Shown here piece after piece: positions 15,741-23,305 of a stretch of DNA of 38,527 nt. The stretch comes from Chitinophagaceae bacterium. GTDB taxonomy: Bacteria > Bacteroidota > Bacteroidia > Chitinophagales > Chitinophagaceae. The position numbers and the translations under genes were made by a program. The stretch covers positions 1 to 38,527 of the forward strand of contig JAQBNL010000063.1 of NCBI GenBank assembly GCA_028288585.1, in the 5' to 3' direction. The notes under the pieces are model-generated. The model worked only from the letters and a program-made list of their open reading frames with translations. It ran no database searches and was not told where the DNA came from. How positions within the stretch are numbered: the first letter of the stretch is position 1; every line of letters begins with the position of its first letter.

Positions 15741-17069
15741 TTAATATCTGTAATGCTCCGGCTTAAACGGTCCTTCTTTTGGAAGACCTAAGTAAGCGCT
15801 TTGCTCCGGTGAAAGTTCATCTAACACCACACCAATTTTTTTAAGGTGAAGGCGTGCTACTTTTTCATCAAGAATTTTTGGAAGAACATATACTTTGTTC
15901 TCATACTTTTCATGATTTGTCCAAAGCTCAATTTGTGCAAGGGTTTGGTTAGTGAATGAATTACTCATTACAAAACTTGGATGGCCTGTGCCACAACCCA
16001 AATTCACCAAACGGCCTTCGGCAAGAACGATGACATCTTTACCATCGATGGTATACAGGTCAACCTGCGGCTTGATGGTATTTTTTGTAGAACCATAATT
16101 TTTATTCAACCATGCCATATCAATTTCAATATCAAAGTGACCGATGTTGCAAACGATGGCCTTATCTTTCATTGAACGGAAATGTACTTCTGTAATAAGG
16201 TCGCGGCAACCGGAAGCGGTAACAACAATATCGGCTTCTTTAACGGCGTCAACCATTTTCTTAACTTCAAAACCATCCATAGCTGCCTGCAAAGCACAGA
16301 TAGGATCTATCTCGGTAACGATAACCCTGCAGCCTGCACCTTTTAATGAAGCGGCAGAACCTTTACCCACATCACCATAACTGCCCACAACGGCAACTTT
16401 ACCTGCCATCATAACATCGGTGGCCCGGCGGATAGCATCTACCAAACTTTCTTTGCAACCATATTTGTTATCAAATTTACTTTTGGTAACTGAATCATTT
16501 ACATTAAAAGCGGGCATAGGCAATGTGCCTTTTTCCATACGCTCGTACAAGCGGTGTACTCCCGTTGTTGTTTCTTCGCTAAGGCCTCTTATATTTTGTA
16601 TCAGCTCAGGATATTTATCAAAAACAATGTTGGTAAGGTCGCCGCCATCATCGAGTATCATATTCAAAGGACGGTCTGCGCTGCCGAAGAACAATGTCTG
16701 CTCGATGCACCAGTCAGCTTCTTCAAGCGTTTCGCCTTTCCATGCAAAAACGGGAATGCCTGCGGCGGCGATAGCTGCTGCTGCATGATCCTGTGTTGAG
16801 AATATATTACATGAGCTCCAGGTAACTTCTGCACCCAGGGCAATTAATGTTTCGATAAGTACTGCAGTTTGTATCGTCATGTGAAGACAACCTGCAATGC
16901 GTGCGCCTTGTAATGGTTTTGTTTTTCCATACTCTTCACGTAATGCCATTAGGCCGGGCATTTCTGCTTCGGCTAATCTTATTTCTTTACGGCCCCATTC
17001 AGCAAGGGAGATGTCTGCGACTTTGTATTTCAGGTTGAAGTCGATTTGGTTTTTTGTGATGGTTGACAT
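15741..17069 (-). CDS. ahcY: Adenosylhomocysteinase
   Basis: The 442-residue enzyme hydrolyses S-adenosylhomocysteine to adenosine and homocysteine, keeping methylation reactions running. The substrate domain ([38 protein letters not shown]) is followed by the NAD-binding motif GSYGDVGKG at residues 229-237 and the closing [22 protein letters not shown] and the C-terminal KPEHYRY that ends the family. All expected blocks are present. The start ATG lies next to five tandem 7-bp repeats. An Lrp/AsnC-type regulator is transcribed divergently from the 194-bp spacer, which may control both. Confidence 0.97.
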   Translation of the reverse strand: MSTITKNQIDFNLKYKVADISLAEWGRKEIRLAEAEMPGLMALREEYGKTKPLQGARIAGCLHMTIQTAVLIETLIALGAEVTWSSCNIFSTQDHAAAAIAAAGIPVFAWKGETLEEADWCIEQTLFFGSADRPLNMILDDGGDLTNIVFDKYPELIQNIRGLSEETTTGVHRLYERMEKGTLPMPAFNVNDSVTKSKFDNKYGCKESLVDAIRRATDVMMAGKVAVVGSYGDVGKGSAASLKGAGCRVIVTEIDPICALQAAMDGFEVKKMVDAVKEADIVVTASGCRDLITEVHFRSMKDKAIVCNIGHFDIEIDMAWLNKNYGSTKNTIKPQVDLYTIDGKDVIVLAEGRLVNLGCGTGHPSFVMSNSFTNQTLAQIELWTNHEKYENKVYVLPKILDEKVARLHLKKIGVVLDELSPEQSAYLGLPKEGPFKPEHYRY

Positions 17070-17076
17070 ATTTAAA

Positions 17077-17111
17077 GTTTGTAGTTTATAGTTTATAGTT
17101 TATAGTTTGTA
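17077..17111. repeat. Five tandem heptamers in the ahcY leader
   Basis: Units are GTTTGTA, three GTTTATA, and GTTTGTA, on the plus strand; as ahcY leader they read TACAAAC/TATAAAC and end about 8 bp before the start codon. The copy number could vary by slippage. Confidence 0.9.
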
Positions 17112-17165
17112 GTTGTTTGTCTTTGCGAAGCTTTGCGGTTCTTAGCGTTCTTTGCGATACTATTG

Positions 17166-17173
17166 CAAAGATA
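17166..17173 (-). promoter_or_regulatory. Possible ahcY -7 element
   Basis: On the minus strand TATCTTTG fits the Bacteroidota -7 consensus TAnnTTTG, 95 bp upstream of ahcY. I see no good -33 TTTG at the right distance, so this is weak. Confidence 0.35.
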
Positions 17174-17205
17174 ACGTACATAGTGAAATATTCTTTTAGT
17201 TTGTA

Positions 17206-17213
17206 TAACTTTG
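17206..17213 (+). promoter_or_regulatory. Possible -7 element of the Lrp-type gene
   Basis: TAACTTTG fits TAnnTTTG. Transcription would begin at about 17220, immediately before the palindrome at 17222-17246. The -33 element is not clear. Confidence 0.4.
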
Positions 17214-17221
17214 GTAGAATA

Positions 17222-17246
17222 TCCTTTTAAACGTGCTTTAAAAGGA
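17222..17246 (+). promoter_or_regulatory. Perfect palindrome in the leader of the Lrp-type gene
   Basis: Arms TCCTTTTAAA and TTTAAAAGGA are perfect 10-bp complements around CGTGC. It lies 17 bp before the start codon and just after the putative -7 element, the place for an autoregulatory operator; a leader RNA hairpin is the alternative. Confidence 0.6.
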
Positions 17247-17263
17247 CAAATGACAAGTTTACT

Positions 17264-17767
17264 ATGACTACATCAACTAAAAAAGAAGAATCATCTACGC
17301 TTCAATTTGTACTTGACAGCAAGGACCTGGCGATACTGCACTTGCTGCAAAAGAATGCAAGGATTACTGTAAAAGAAATTAGCGATAAAATGCATTTGAG
17401 CACAACGCCTGTTCATGAAAGGATAAAGCGGATGGAGGCATCGGGTGTGATAAAACAATATGCAACATTGGTGGACCATACCAAAGTTGGTAAGAGTTTG
17501 ATGGTGATATGTTATGTTTCTTTAAAAGAGCATAGCAAAAATGCGGGAACAAAATTTATAAAACTTATTCATGCATTGAACGAAGTGATCGAGTGTTATT
17601 CTATTTCGGGTGAGTTTGATTTTATGCTTAAGGTTGTTTGCGAGGACATGAATGCATATTATGATTTTCATGTAAATAAATTAAGCTCGATTGAGAATAT
17701 GGGGCATGTGCAGAGTGTGTTTGTGATGGGGAGGATTAAGGAAACTACTGAAGTGGTACATGTTTAG
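17264..17767 (+). CDS. Lrp/AsnC family transcriptional regulator
   Basis: The 167-residue protein has the family architecture: an N-terminal winged helix-turn-helix (DSKDLAILHLLQKNARITVKEISDKMHLSTTPVHERIKRMEASGVIKQYAT, about residues 18-67) and a C-terminal RAM/effector domain (SLMVICYVSLKEH... CYSISGEFDFMLKVVCEDMNAYYDF). Such proteins assemble into octamers and respond to amino acids. Divergence from ahcY suggests, without proof, a response to methionine-cycle metabolites. A perfect palindrome in its own leader fits autoregulation. Confidence 0.93.
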   Translation: MTTSTKKEESSTLQFVLDSKDLAILHLLQKNARITVKEISDKMHLSTTPVHERIKRMEASGVIKQYATLVDHTKVGKSLMVICYVSLKEHSKNAGTKFIKLIHALNEVIECYSISGEFDFMLKVVCEDMNAYYDFHVNKLSSIENMGHVQSVFVMGRIKETTEVVHV

Positions 17768-18285
17768 TTTTTTGTAAGTCTTTATTTACTTGTTGGTTTG
17801 TAAATTTTGTTTGTCACTTTTTTTGCTTGTCCAAAAAAAGTAACCAAAAAAAGGACCCCGAAAACGATAACAGCCCGTTTTCGGAAGGTTCCCTGATTAG
17901 GCTTTTGTTCTACTGTAGCTTCAGCATTGGTTCCCTGATACCGAAACTCTTTGATCTTGTGAATTCTAAATCCCATTAATCCTCTAATCCCATAAATCCT
18001 GGTTCAGACAATTTTGCTTGTCCAAAAAAGTAACCAAAAAAGGACCCCCGAAAACGATAACAGCCCGTTTTCGGGATGGTTCCCTGATTAAGCTTTTGTG
18101 CTACTGTAGCTTCAACATTGGTTCCCTGATCCCGAAACTCTTTCGGATTTTGTGAATTCTAAATCCCAATAATCCTTTAATCTATAAATCCCAGTTCAGA
18201 CAATTTCCTTACCTTGTTGCTTCCACTCTGTTGAAAATCTTTAATTCCCGCCCATCATTATTTTTTCAAAACTAAAACCAGTATT
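17768..18285. other. 518-bp noncoding region containing a 191-bp tandem duplication
   Basis: Two imperfect copies of a 191-bp unit (17821-18011 and 18012-18206) fill the spacer between the Lrp-type gene and the small 94-residue protein gene. I find no convincing gene; a 64-codon minus-strand frame across copy 1 is not kept in copy 2. Confidence 0.85.
17821..18206. repeat. Two tandem 191-bp units, each with a hairpin
   Basis: Both units begin TTTTGCTTGTCCAAAAAA and continue with AAAGTAACCAAAAAA, a hairpin (CCGAAAACG...CGTTTTCGG at 17858-17884; extended by one pair at 18047-18075), GGTTCCCTGATTA, ACTGTAGCTTCA, a second GGTTCCCTGAT and GTGAATTCTAAATCCCA, ending GTTCAGACAATTT. They differ by scattered substitutions and short indels, so the duplication is not recent. 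Confidence 0.9.
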
Positions 18286-18570
18286 ATGTTAGTTATCGCA
18301 CACCATGATGTTAAGGATCCACAGGCTTTCTGGACAAAAGCCCAGGAAGTTACTTCTAATCTACCTCCAAATCTTAAGGTGCTCAGTGTCTTTCCATCAA
18401 AGGATATGAAGCTGGGCACATGTATATGGGAAGCGCCATCAGTAAATGATGTACAGCAATTCCTTGACGAGAACGCAGGTGATGTTAGTAAGAATACCTG
18501 CTACGAAGTAGATGAAGCAACAGCTATGGGATTGCCCAACAAAAAAGCGGAAGCAGCCACTGCTAATTAA
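18286..18570 (+). CDS. Small conserved-looking protein of unknown function, 94 aa
   Basis: The product starts MLVIAHHDVKDPQAFWTKAQ and contains LPPNLKVLSVFPSKDMKLGTCIWEAPSVNDVQQFLDENAGD followed by NTCYEVDEATAMGLP. The beta-alpha-beta pattern and 'IWEA.s.ddvq.fld' spacing resemble dimeric alpha/beta-barrel (ferredoxin-like) proteins. There is no signal peptide. It carries two cysteines and a His pair at residues 6-7, but I cannot assign a ligand. Transcribed in the same direction as the downstream SIMPL gene with an 85-bp gap. Confidence 0.75.
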   Translation: MLVIAHHDVKDPQAFWTKAQEVTSNLPPNLKVLSVFPSKDMKLGTCIWEAPSVNDVQQFLDENAGDVSKNTCYEVDEATAMGLPNKKAEAATAN

Positions 18571-18655
18571 GGCTTTTTATTCTTCACTGAAATAATTTTA
18601 ACCTCACCTGTTGGGAGAGGGCGGCTATTTATTATCTTTATTAAAACAAGTTTGT

Positions 18656-19387
18656 ATGCGAATTCTTTATGCCGCCATTGCCCTGGGTCTCTCCTTTATT
18701 ATCGCTTTCTGGATTGCAGGTTCTGCTTTTAAATACAAATTCAAAACAGATGAGACGATCGTGGTAACCGGTCTTGCAGAAAAAGATTTTGTAAGTGACC
18801 TTATTGTATGGAATGGTTCTTATTCCCGCAAGGCAATGGATCTTAAAAGCGCTTATGCTTCGGTGAAGCAGGATGAGAATGCGATCCGTCAGTACCTTGC
18901 CGGCAAAGGGATCGCTGCTAATGAATTGGTTTTTTCTTCTGTGGTTATCAATAAAGAATTTGATACACATACTGACATGAACGGAAGACAAACCAGCCAG
19001 GAATTTACCGGTTATAATCTTACACAAACCGTAAAGGTAGAATCAAAAGATATTGATAAAGTGGATAAGGTAGCAAGGGAGGTAACCGAATTGATACAAA
19101 GCGGTATTGAATTTAATTCTTCTGCACCATTATTTTACAACACCAAATTAGCCGAAGTAAAAATGGACCTGCTGGCACGTGCAAGCGCTGATGCAAAACT
19201 GAGAGCTGAAACCATCGCAAAGAATGCAGGTAACTCATTAGGTAAATTAAGAAAAGCAAGCATGGGTGTTTTCCAGATAACAGGAAAGAACAGTAATGAG
19301 GATTATAGTTATGGCGGGGCATTTAATACCAGCAGCAGGAATAAGACCGGGAGTATAACGATAAAGATGGAGTTTGCGGCGGAGTAA
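18656..19387 (+). CDS. SIMPL (DUF541) domain protein, membrane anchored
   Basis: I start the gene at ATG 18656, giving 243 residues with a strong N-terminal hydrophobic segment (MRILYAAIALGLSFIIAFWIAGSAF); a TTG-started frame 15 codons longer is possible but adds nothing hydrophobic. The rest is a SIMPL/DUF541 domain: TDETIVVTGLAEKDFVSDLIVW at the front, a central KVESKDIDKVDKVAREVTELIQSG helix, and the ARASADAKLRAETIAKNAGNSLGKL block. Family members are periplasmic oligomeric proteins (E. coli YggE, mouse SIMPL) linked to stress tolerance; the reaction is unknown. Confidence 0.88.
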   Translation: MRILYAAIALGLSFIIAFWIAGSAFKYKFKTDETIVVTGLAEKDFVSDLIVWNGSYSRKAMDLKSAYASVKQDENAIRQYLAGKGIAANELVFSSVVINKEFDTHTDMNGRQTSQEFTGYNLTQTVKVESKDIDKVDKVAREVTELIQSGIEFNSSAPLFYNTKLAEVKMDLLARASADAKLRAETIAKNAGNSLGKLRKASMGVFQITGKNSNEDYSYGGAFNTSSRNKTGSITIKMEFAAE

Positions 19388-19398
19388 GACCACCCTAA

Positions 19399-19890
19399 TC
19401 ATGGTTCAGATATTCTTTTTTGCATCACATAATCATTCATAAAATATCCTTCACCAATAGGTTGGTCTACTTCTTTTACAATTTCAAAACCAATCCTCTT
19501 ATAAAAATCAACAGCTTTATTTTGCCGGTTTACATTTAGTTCGATGATGTTTACATGAGGACTAACTTTTTCAATGATGTGATTCATCAATAATTTTCCA
19601 ATTCCTTTTTTATGCTGGTCAGGAAGCACATATAATTTTTCTACTCTTGCTTTACCAGGATGCATCTTGTAACATGCATATCCTTTGGCAACACCATATT
19701 CATAAGAAATAATAAACTGGTGACCATCATCAATTAGTTTTGTGAGGGCTTCAATGCTGTGCATTTTATCCAGCATGTACGCAAGTTGTTCTTTGGATAA
19801 AATATCTTTGTAGGCTACATTCCAGATGGTGTATGCCAGTTGCTGAATAAGGGGAACGTCAGTTTTGGAAGCAGTTTGTATCTCAATCAT
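19399..19890 (-). CDS. GNAT family N-acetyltransferase
   Basis: The 163-residue protein has the GNAT fold: acetyl-CoA binding motif A as KARVEKLYVLPDQHKKGIGKLLMNHII (about residues 79-105), then IIELNVNRQNKAVDFYKRIGFEIVKEV, the usual final strand-helix. The substrate cannot be read from sequence. Its ATG overlaps the stop of the upstream gene (19890-20369) in a TAATG, so the two are probably translated together, although their functions look unrelated. Confidence 0.92.
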   Translation of the reverse strand: MIEIQTASKTDVPLIQQLAYTIWNVAYKDILSKEQLAYMLDKMHSIEALTKLIDDGHQFIISYEYGVAKGYACYKMHPGKARVEKLYVLPDQHKKGIGKLLMNHIIEKVSPHVNIIELNVNRQNKAVDFYKRIGFEIVKEVDQPIGEGYFMNDYVMQKRISEP

Positions 19891-20369
19891 TATTTTACGA
19901 TGATCTTAATATTGGGCGCAAAAAATTTGCGGTTAAGTTTATCATTTACAATAACATCAAAAAAGAAAAGCTCTTCACCTTTTTGTATACCGCCGCTTAT
20001 ATTATCCTGCCATACTTTTGGGAGTGGTGTACTTTTAAAAAGACCGGCTGTTATACCAAATACAGTTTCTTTCCTGCCTGTTTCCTCATTCTCTACCACA
20101 CTTTTTTTCTTATACATGAATTGGTAAGAACTGATGGTGTAAACATTATTTTTATCATCAGTAATTTTTAATGGAAGATTTACCAATTGGTTGGCTTCAT
20201 CAACGGTAACCGTGGCTTCTTTTTCATTTCTTCCTAAAAATGTTTTTACAACCGGGGGTTTGAATTTAGTGACTGGCGTTATAGTTCCGTTCTTGAGAGG
20301 TTTTTTTGCAGGCTGTGCATGAGCATTTAAAGTAATTACGAATGCAACAAATAAACAAAGGAATTTCAT
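19890..20369 (-). CDS. Exported protein of unknown function, 159 aa
   Basis: A signal peptide (MKFLCLFVAFVITLNAHA) precedes a basic linker (KKPLKNGTITPVTKFKPP) and a beta-rich domain with YTISSYQFMYKKKSVVENEETGRKE and a C-terminal GEELFFFDVIVNDKLNRKF segment. The last part resembles the C-terminal Ig-like domains of GldM-type gliding proteins in wording, but the match is too short to name it. It is followed by the GNAT gene with overlapping stop and start. Confidence 0.75.
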   Translation of the reverse strand: MKFLCLFVAFVITLNAHAQPAKKPLKNGTITPVTKFKPPVVKTFLGRNEKEATVTVDEANQLVNLPLKITDDKNNVYTISSYQFMYKKKSVVENEETGRKETVFGITAGLFKSTPLPKVWQDNISGGIQKGEELFFFDVIVNDKLNRKFFAPNIKIIVK

Positions 20370-20421
20370 TGGGCTTAATTTTTAGTGAATTAAAATTACA
20401 ACGCTGTCAGGCGTTTGCCTG

Positions 20422-23187
20422 TTAAATAGTTGATAAACTCTCTTCGATAATCTTTATCCTGGTTTCAGCATCTGCCTTCTTTTTCCGTTCCAGCTCAATT
20501 ACTTCAGCTTTTGCATTTTGAACAAAGCGTTCGTTGGATAATTTCTTTTCTACTGAATTTAAAAAGCCTTTTAGATATTCAAGATCTTTTTCCAGTTGTT
20601 CTTTTTGAACGCCTGTATCTATTACCTGATCAGTTTCTATAAAGAATTTGTCTTTACCTACAAGAATTGATAAACTATTTTCAATTGGGTGGTGAGTATA
20701 TGAAATAGATTCTGCATTTACCTGCTTTGATAAAATATCTTCAATAGACGTATAATTATGTTTGTGTTCTGTTTGAATATGAAGCCTGATCTTTTCTTTT
20801 GGCTTTACCTGGTTCTTATTTTTTACATCACGGATTGCGGTGATGACTTCCTTTAAAATATTTCCCTGCTCCAGTATTGTATGCCCGGGCTTCTCAGGTT
20901 TTTCAAATTGTTTAACAGTAAGATCGTCTGTTTGCTCTTTTAATAAATGATAAATTTCTTCTGTAATAAATGGCATGAAAGGATGAAGCAATTGCATCAG
21001 CTGTTCAAAGAAATAAACAGTTTTATTATAAACGTTTTCATCGATTGGTTGTTCAAATCCCGGTTTAATCCATTCCAGGTACCAGCTGCAGAAATCATCC
21101 CATATCAATGAATAAATAATTTTTAAAGCCTCACTTAACCTGAATTGTTTATATAAGCTTTCTATCTCAATGGTTACTTCGTTCAGCCTGTTTTCAAACC
21201 ATTGCGTTGCAAAATTATCTTCAGATAACAGGCCTATGGGAACAACCGGCATCACACCTAAGTCAATGTTCATAGTCATTTGAGATAATATCATTGCCTC
21301 TGCACCCTCTGATAAATTGCTTTCAGATTTTCTGCCTTCCCATAATTTCACAAGCTTTAATGCATTCCATATTTTGTTATTAAAATTTCTTCCCTGCTCA
21401 AGACTTGCTTCATCAAACAATAGATCATTACCGGCAGGAGAGGAGATCATGATCCCGAAGCGAACGGCATCGGCGCCGTATTTATCTATCAGGTCCAACA
21501 GATCAGGAGAGTTGCCAAGTTGCTTGCTCATTTTTCTTCCCTGCTTATCTCTCACCATACCTGTAAAATATACATCGCTGAAAGGTTTTTCTTTTTTGTA
21601 TTCCATGCCCGCCATTATCATTCTTGCCACCCAGAAAAATATGATGTCCTGTCCGGTTACTAAAACTGAAGTTGGATAATAATAATTAATGTCTTTGTTA
21701 TCCGGCTCAGTAATTCCATTAAAAACTTCAATAGGCCAGAGCCAGGATGAGAACCAGGTGTCGAGAACATCTTCGTCCTGCTTTAATTGAGTATTGTTTG
21801 TTGAATATTGAGTGTTGAATATTTTCTTTGCTTCTCCTTCATTTTCCGCAACCACAAATCTTCCATCCTCATCATACCACGCAGGTATTTGCTGTCCCCA
21901 CCAAAGCTGGCGGCTGATGCACCAGTCTTTTACATTCTCCAGCCAGTATTTATACGTTGCTAAAAATTTTTCACCCGGGTGAATTTTTATCTCTCCATCT
22001 GTAACAGCTTTTAATGCAGGGTCAGCAAGCGCTTTCATTCTTACAAACCATTGGGTAGAAATTTTTGGTTCAGCTACTGAATTGGTGCGCTGACTGAATC
22101 CTAACCTTGTCTGGTATTCTTCTTCTTTTATTAAAAGACCTTTTTGTTTTAATTCTTCTACAATTTTTTTTCTTGCAACGAAGCGATCCTCGCCAACATA
22201 AATTTGTGCGGCTTCGCTTAACGTTCCATCATCATTTAATGTATCAACAATAGAAAGGTTATGTTTTAATCCAATGTTGTAATCATTGATATCATGCGCC
22301 GGGGTGATCTTTAAAATTCCGGTACCAAAATCTTTATCTACATATTCATCAAAAATTATAGGTACTTTTTTATTTATGAGAGGAACTAAAACATACTTGC
22401 CTAATAATTTGTTATAACGTTCATCACCGGGATTGGCACATACTGCAGTATCACCCATGATCGTTTCGGGGCGCTGGGTAGCGATAACGATGTAGTCAGT
22501 TGTGAGTGGTGAGTTGTGAGTAGTCTCTGCTAAATCGGGAGTTTCTTTACTCACTGCTGACAACTCACTATTCACAATTTTATACTTGATATAATACAAC
22601 TTCCCTGTTATCTCTTTATACTCTACCTCTTCATCACTCAAAGCTGTTTTTGCAACAGGATCCCAGTGTATCATTCTTGCGCCACGGTATACCAGGCCTT
22701 TATTATACAGGTCAACAAAAACTTTTATCACCGCTTTATAATAATGATCATCCATGGTGAATGTCGTCCTGTCCCAGTCAACACTGCATCCCAGTTTTTT
22801 TAGCTGGCTGTAAATTATATCGCCATATTTTTCCTTCCACTCAAAAGCATATTTCAAAAATTCTTCTCTTGATAAATTATTTTTATCAATTCCTTTTTCT
22901 TTCAGCATGCCAACCACTTTTGCTTCCGTGGCAATGGAAGCATGATCGCTGCCCGGCACCCAGCATGCATTATAGCCGCTCATTCTTGCTTTTCGCACTA
23001 AAATATCCTGCACTGTTTCGTTAAGGGTATGGCCCATATGTAATACGCCGGTCACGTTTGGCGGCGGAATTACAATGGTGAAAGGCTCACGGCTGTCGGG
23101 CTCGCTTTTAAAATATCCTTTTTGCAGCCAGTGTTCGTACCACTTATTTTCAATTTCGGCAGGGCTATAATTCTTGCTTAATTCCAT
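20422..23187 (-). CDS. valS: Valyl-tRNA synthetase with an in-frame repeat-derived insert
   Basis: The 921-residue class I synthetase charges tRNA-Val. The ATP motifs are HMGH at residues 50-53 (PPNVTGVLHMGHTL) and KMSKQ at 552-556; KMSKQ in place of KMSKS is a variant I recall from other Bacteroidota. The CP1 editing domain starts with IVIATQRPETIMGDTAV, the DEDVLDTWFSSWLWP block follows, and a C-terminal coiled-coil arm (LEKDLEYLKGFLNSVEKKLSN) ends the protein. Residues about 205-231 form an extra segment encoded by DNA that looks like an intergenic simple repeat (GTGAGTTGT/ACAACTCAC words in both orientations). The frame is intact throughout, so the enzyme is probably functional. Confidence 0.95.
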   Translation of the reverse strand: MELSKNYSPAEIENKWYEHWLQKGYFKSEPDSREPFTIVIPPPNVTGVLHMGHTLNETVQDILVRKARMSGYNACWVPGSDHASIATEAKVVGMLKEKGIDKNNLSREEFLKYAFEWKEKYGDIIYSQLKKLGCSVDWDRTTFTMDDHYYKAVIKVFVDLYNKGLVYRGARMIHWDPVAKTALSDEEVEYKEITGKLYYIKYKIVNSELSAVSKETPDLAETTHNSPLTTDYIVIATQRPETIMGDTAVCANPGDERYNKLLGKYVLVPLINKKVPIIFDEYVDKDFGTGILKITPAHDINDYNIGLKHNLSIVDTLNDDGTLSEAAQIYVGEDRFVARKKIVEELKQKGLLIKEEEYQTRLGFSQRTNSVAEPKISTQWFVRMKALADPALKAVTDGEIKIHPGEKFLATYKYWLENVKDWCISRQLWWGQQIPAWYDEDGRFVVAENEGEAKKIFNTQYSTNNTQLKQDEDVLDTWFSSWLWPIEVFNGITEPDNKDINYYYPTSVLVTGQDIIFFWVARMIMAGMEYKKEKPFSDVYFTGMVRDKQGRKMSKQLGNSPDLLDLIDKYGADAVRFGIMISSPAGNDLLFDEASLEQGRNFNNKIWNALKLVKLWEGRKSESNLSEGAEAMILSQMTMNIDLGVMPVVPIGLLSEDNFATQWFENRLNEVTIEIESLYKQFRLSEALKIIYSLIWDDFCSWYLEWIKPGFEQPIDENVYNKTVYFFEQLMQLLHPFMPFITEEIYHLLKEQTDDLTVKQFEKPEKPGHTILEQGNILKEVITAIRDVKNKNQVKPKEKIRLHIQTEHKHNYTSIEDILSKQVNAESISYTHHPIENSLSILVGKDKFFIETDQVIDTGVQKEQLEKDLEYLKGFLNSVEKKLSNERFVQNAKAEVIELERKKKADAETRIKIIEESLSTI

Positions 23188-23210
23188 GTCTGAATAAAAA
23201 AATTAAAGAA

Positions 23211-23230
23211 TCCCGAAGTTTCGGGACAGG
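23211..23230. repeat. TCCCGA/TCGGGA mini-hairpin followed by CAGG
   Basis: TCCCGAA and TTCGGGA pair around GT, followed by CAGG. The same arrangement is at 13278-13299, and the hairpin without CAGG at 2961-2977. It sits in the divergent spacer between valS and the exonuclease gene. Confidence 0.7.
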
Positions 23231-23305
23231 TTTGCAAAGGTACAAAAACAAAGATGCTTATTTACGCACGGAGATTTGTAAATTTACTTTCCTAAAACAT
23301 TTTGT

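Noticed and set aside
17070-17263. SAH or SAM riboswitch before ahcY
   Set aside because: The leader is a simple heptamer repeat plus AT-rich DNA; I see no multi-stem conserved core.
17782-17976. 64-codon minus-strand frame in the tandem duplication
   Set aside because: It lies across repeat copy 1, is not kept in copy 2, and has no recognisable domain.
17077-18206. Possible CRISPR array from the repeated units
   Set aside because: The heptamers have no spacers and the 191-bp units are only two, adjacent, and diverged; no cas genes are present.
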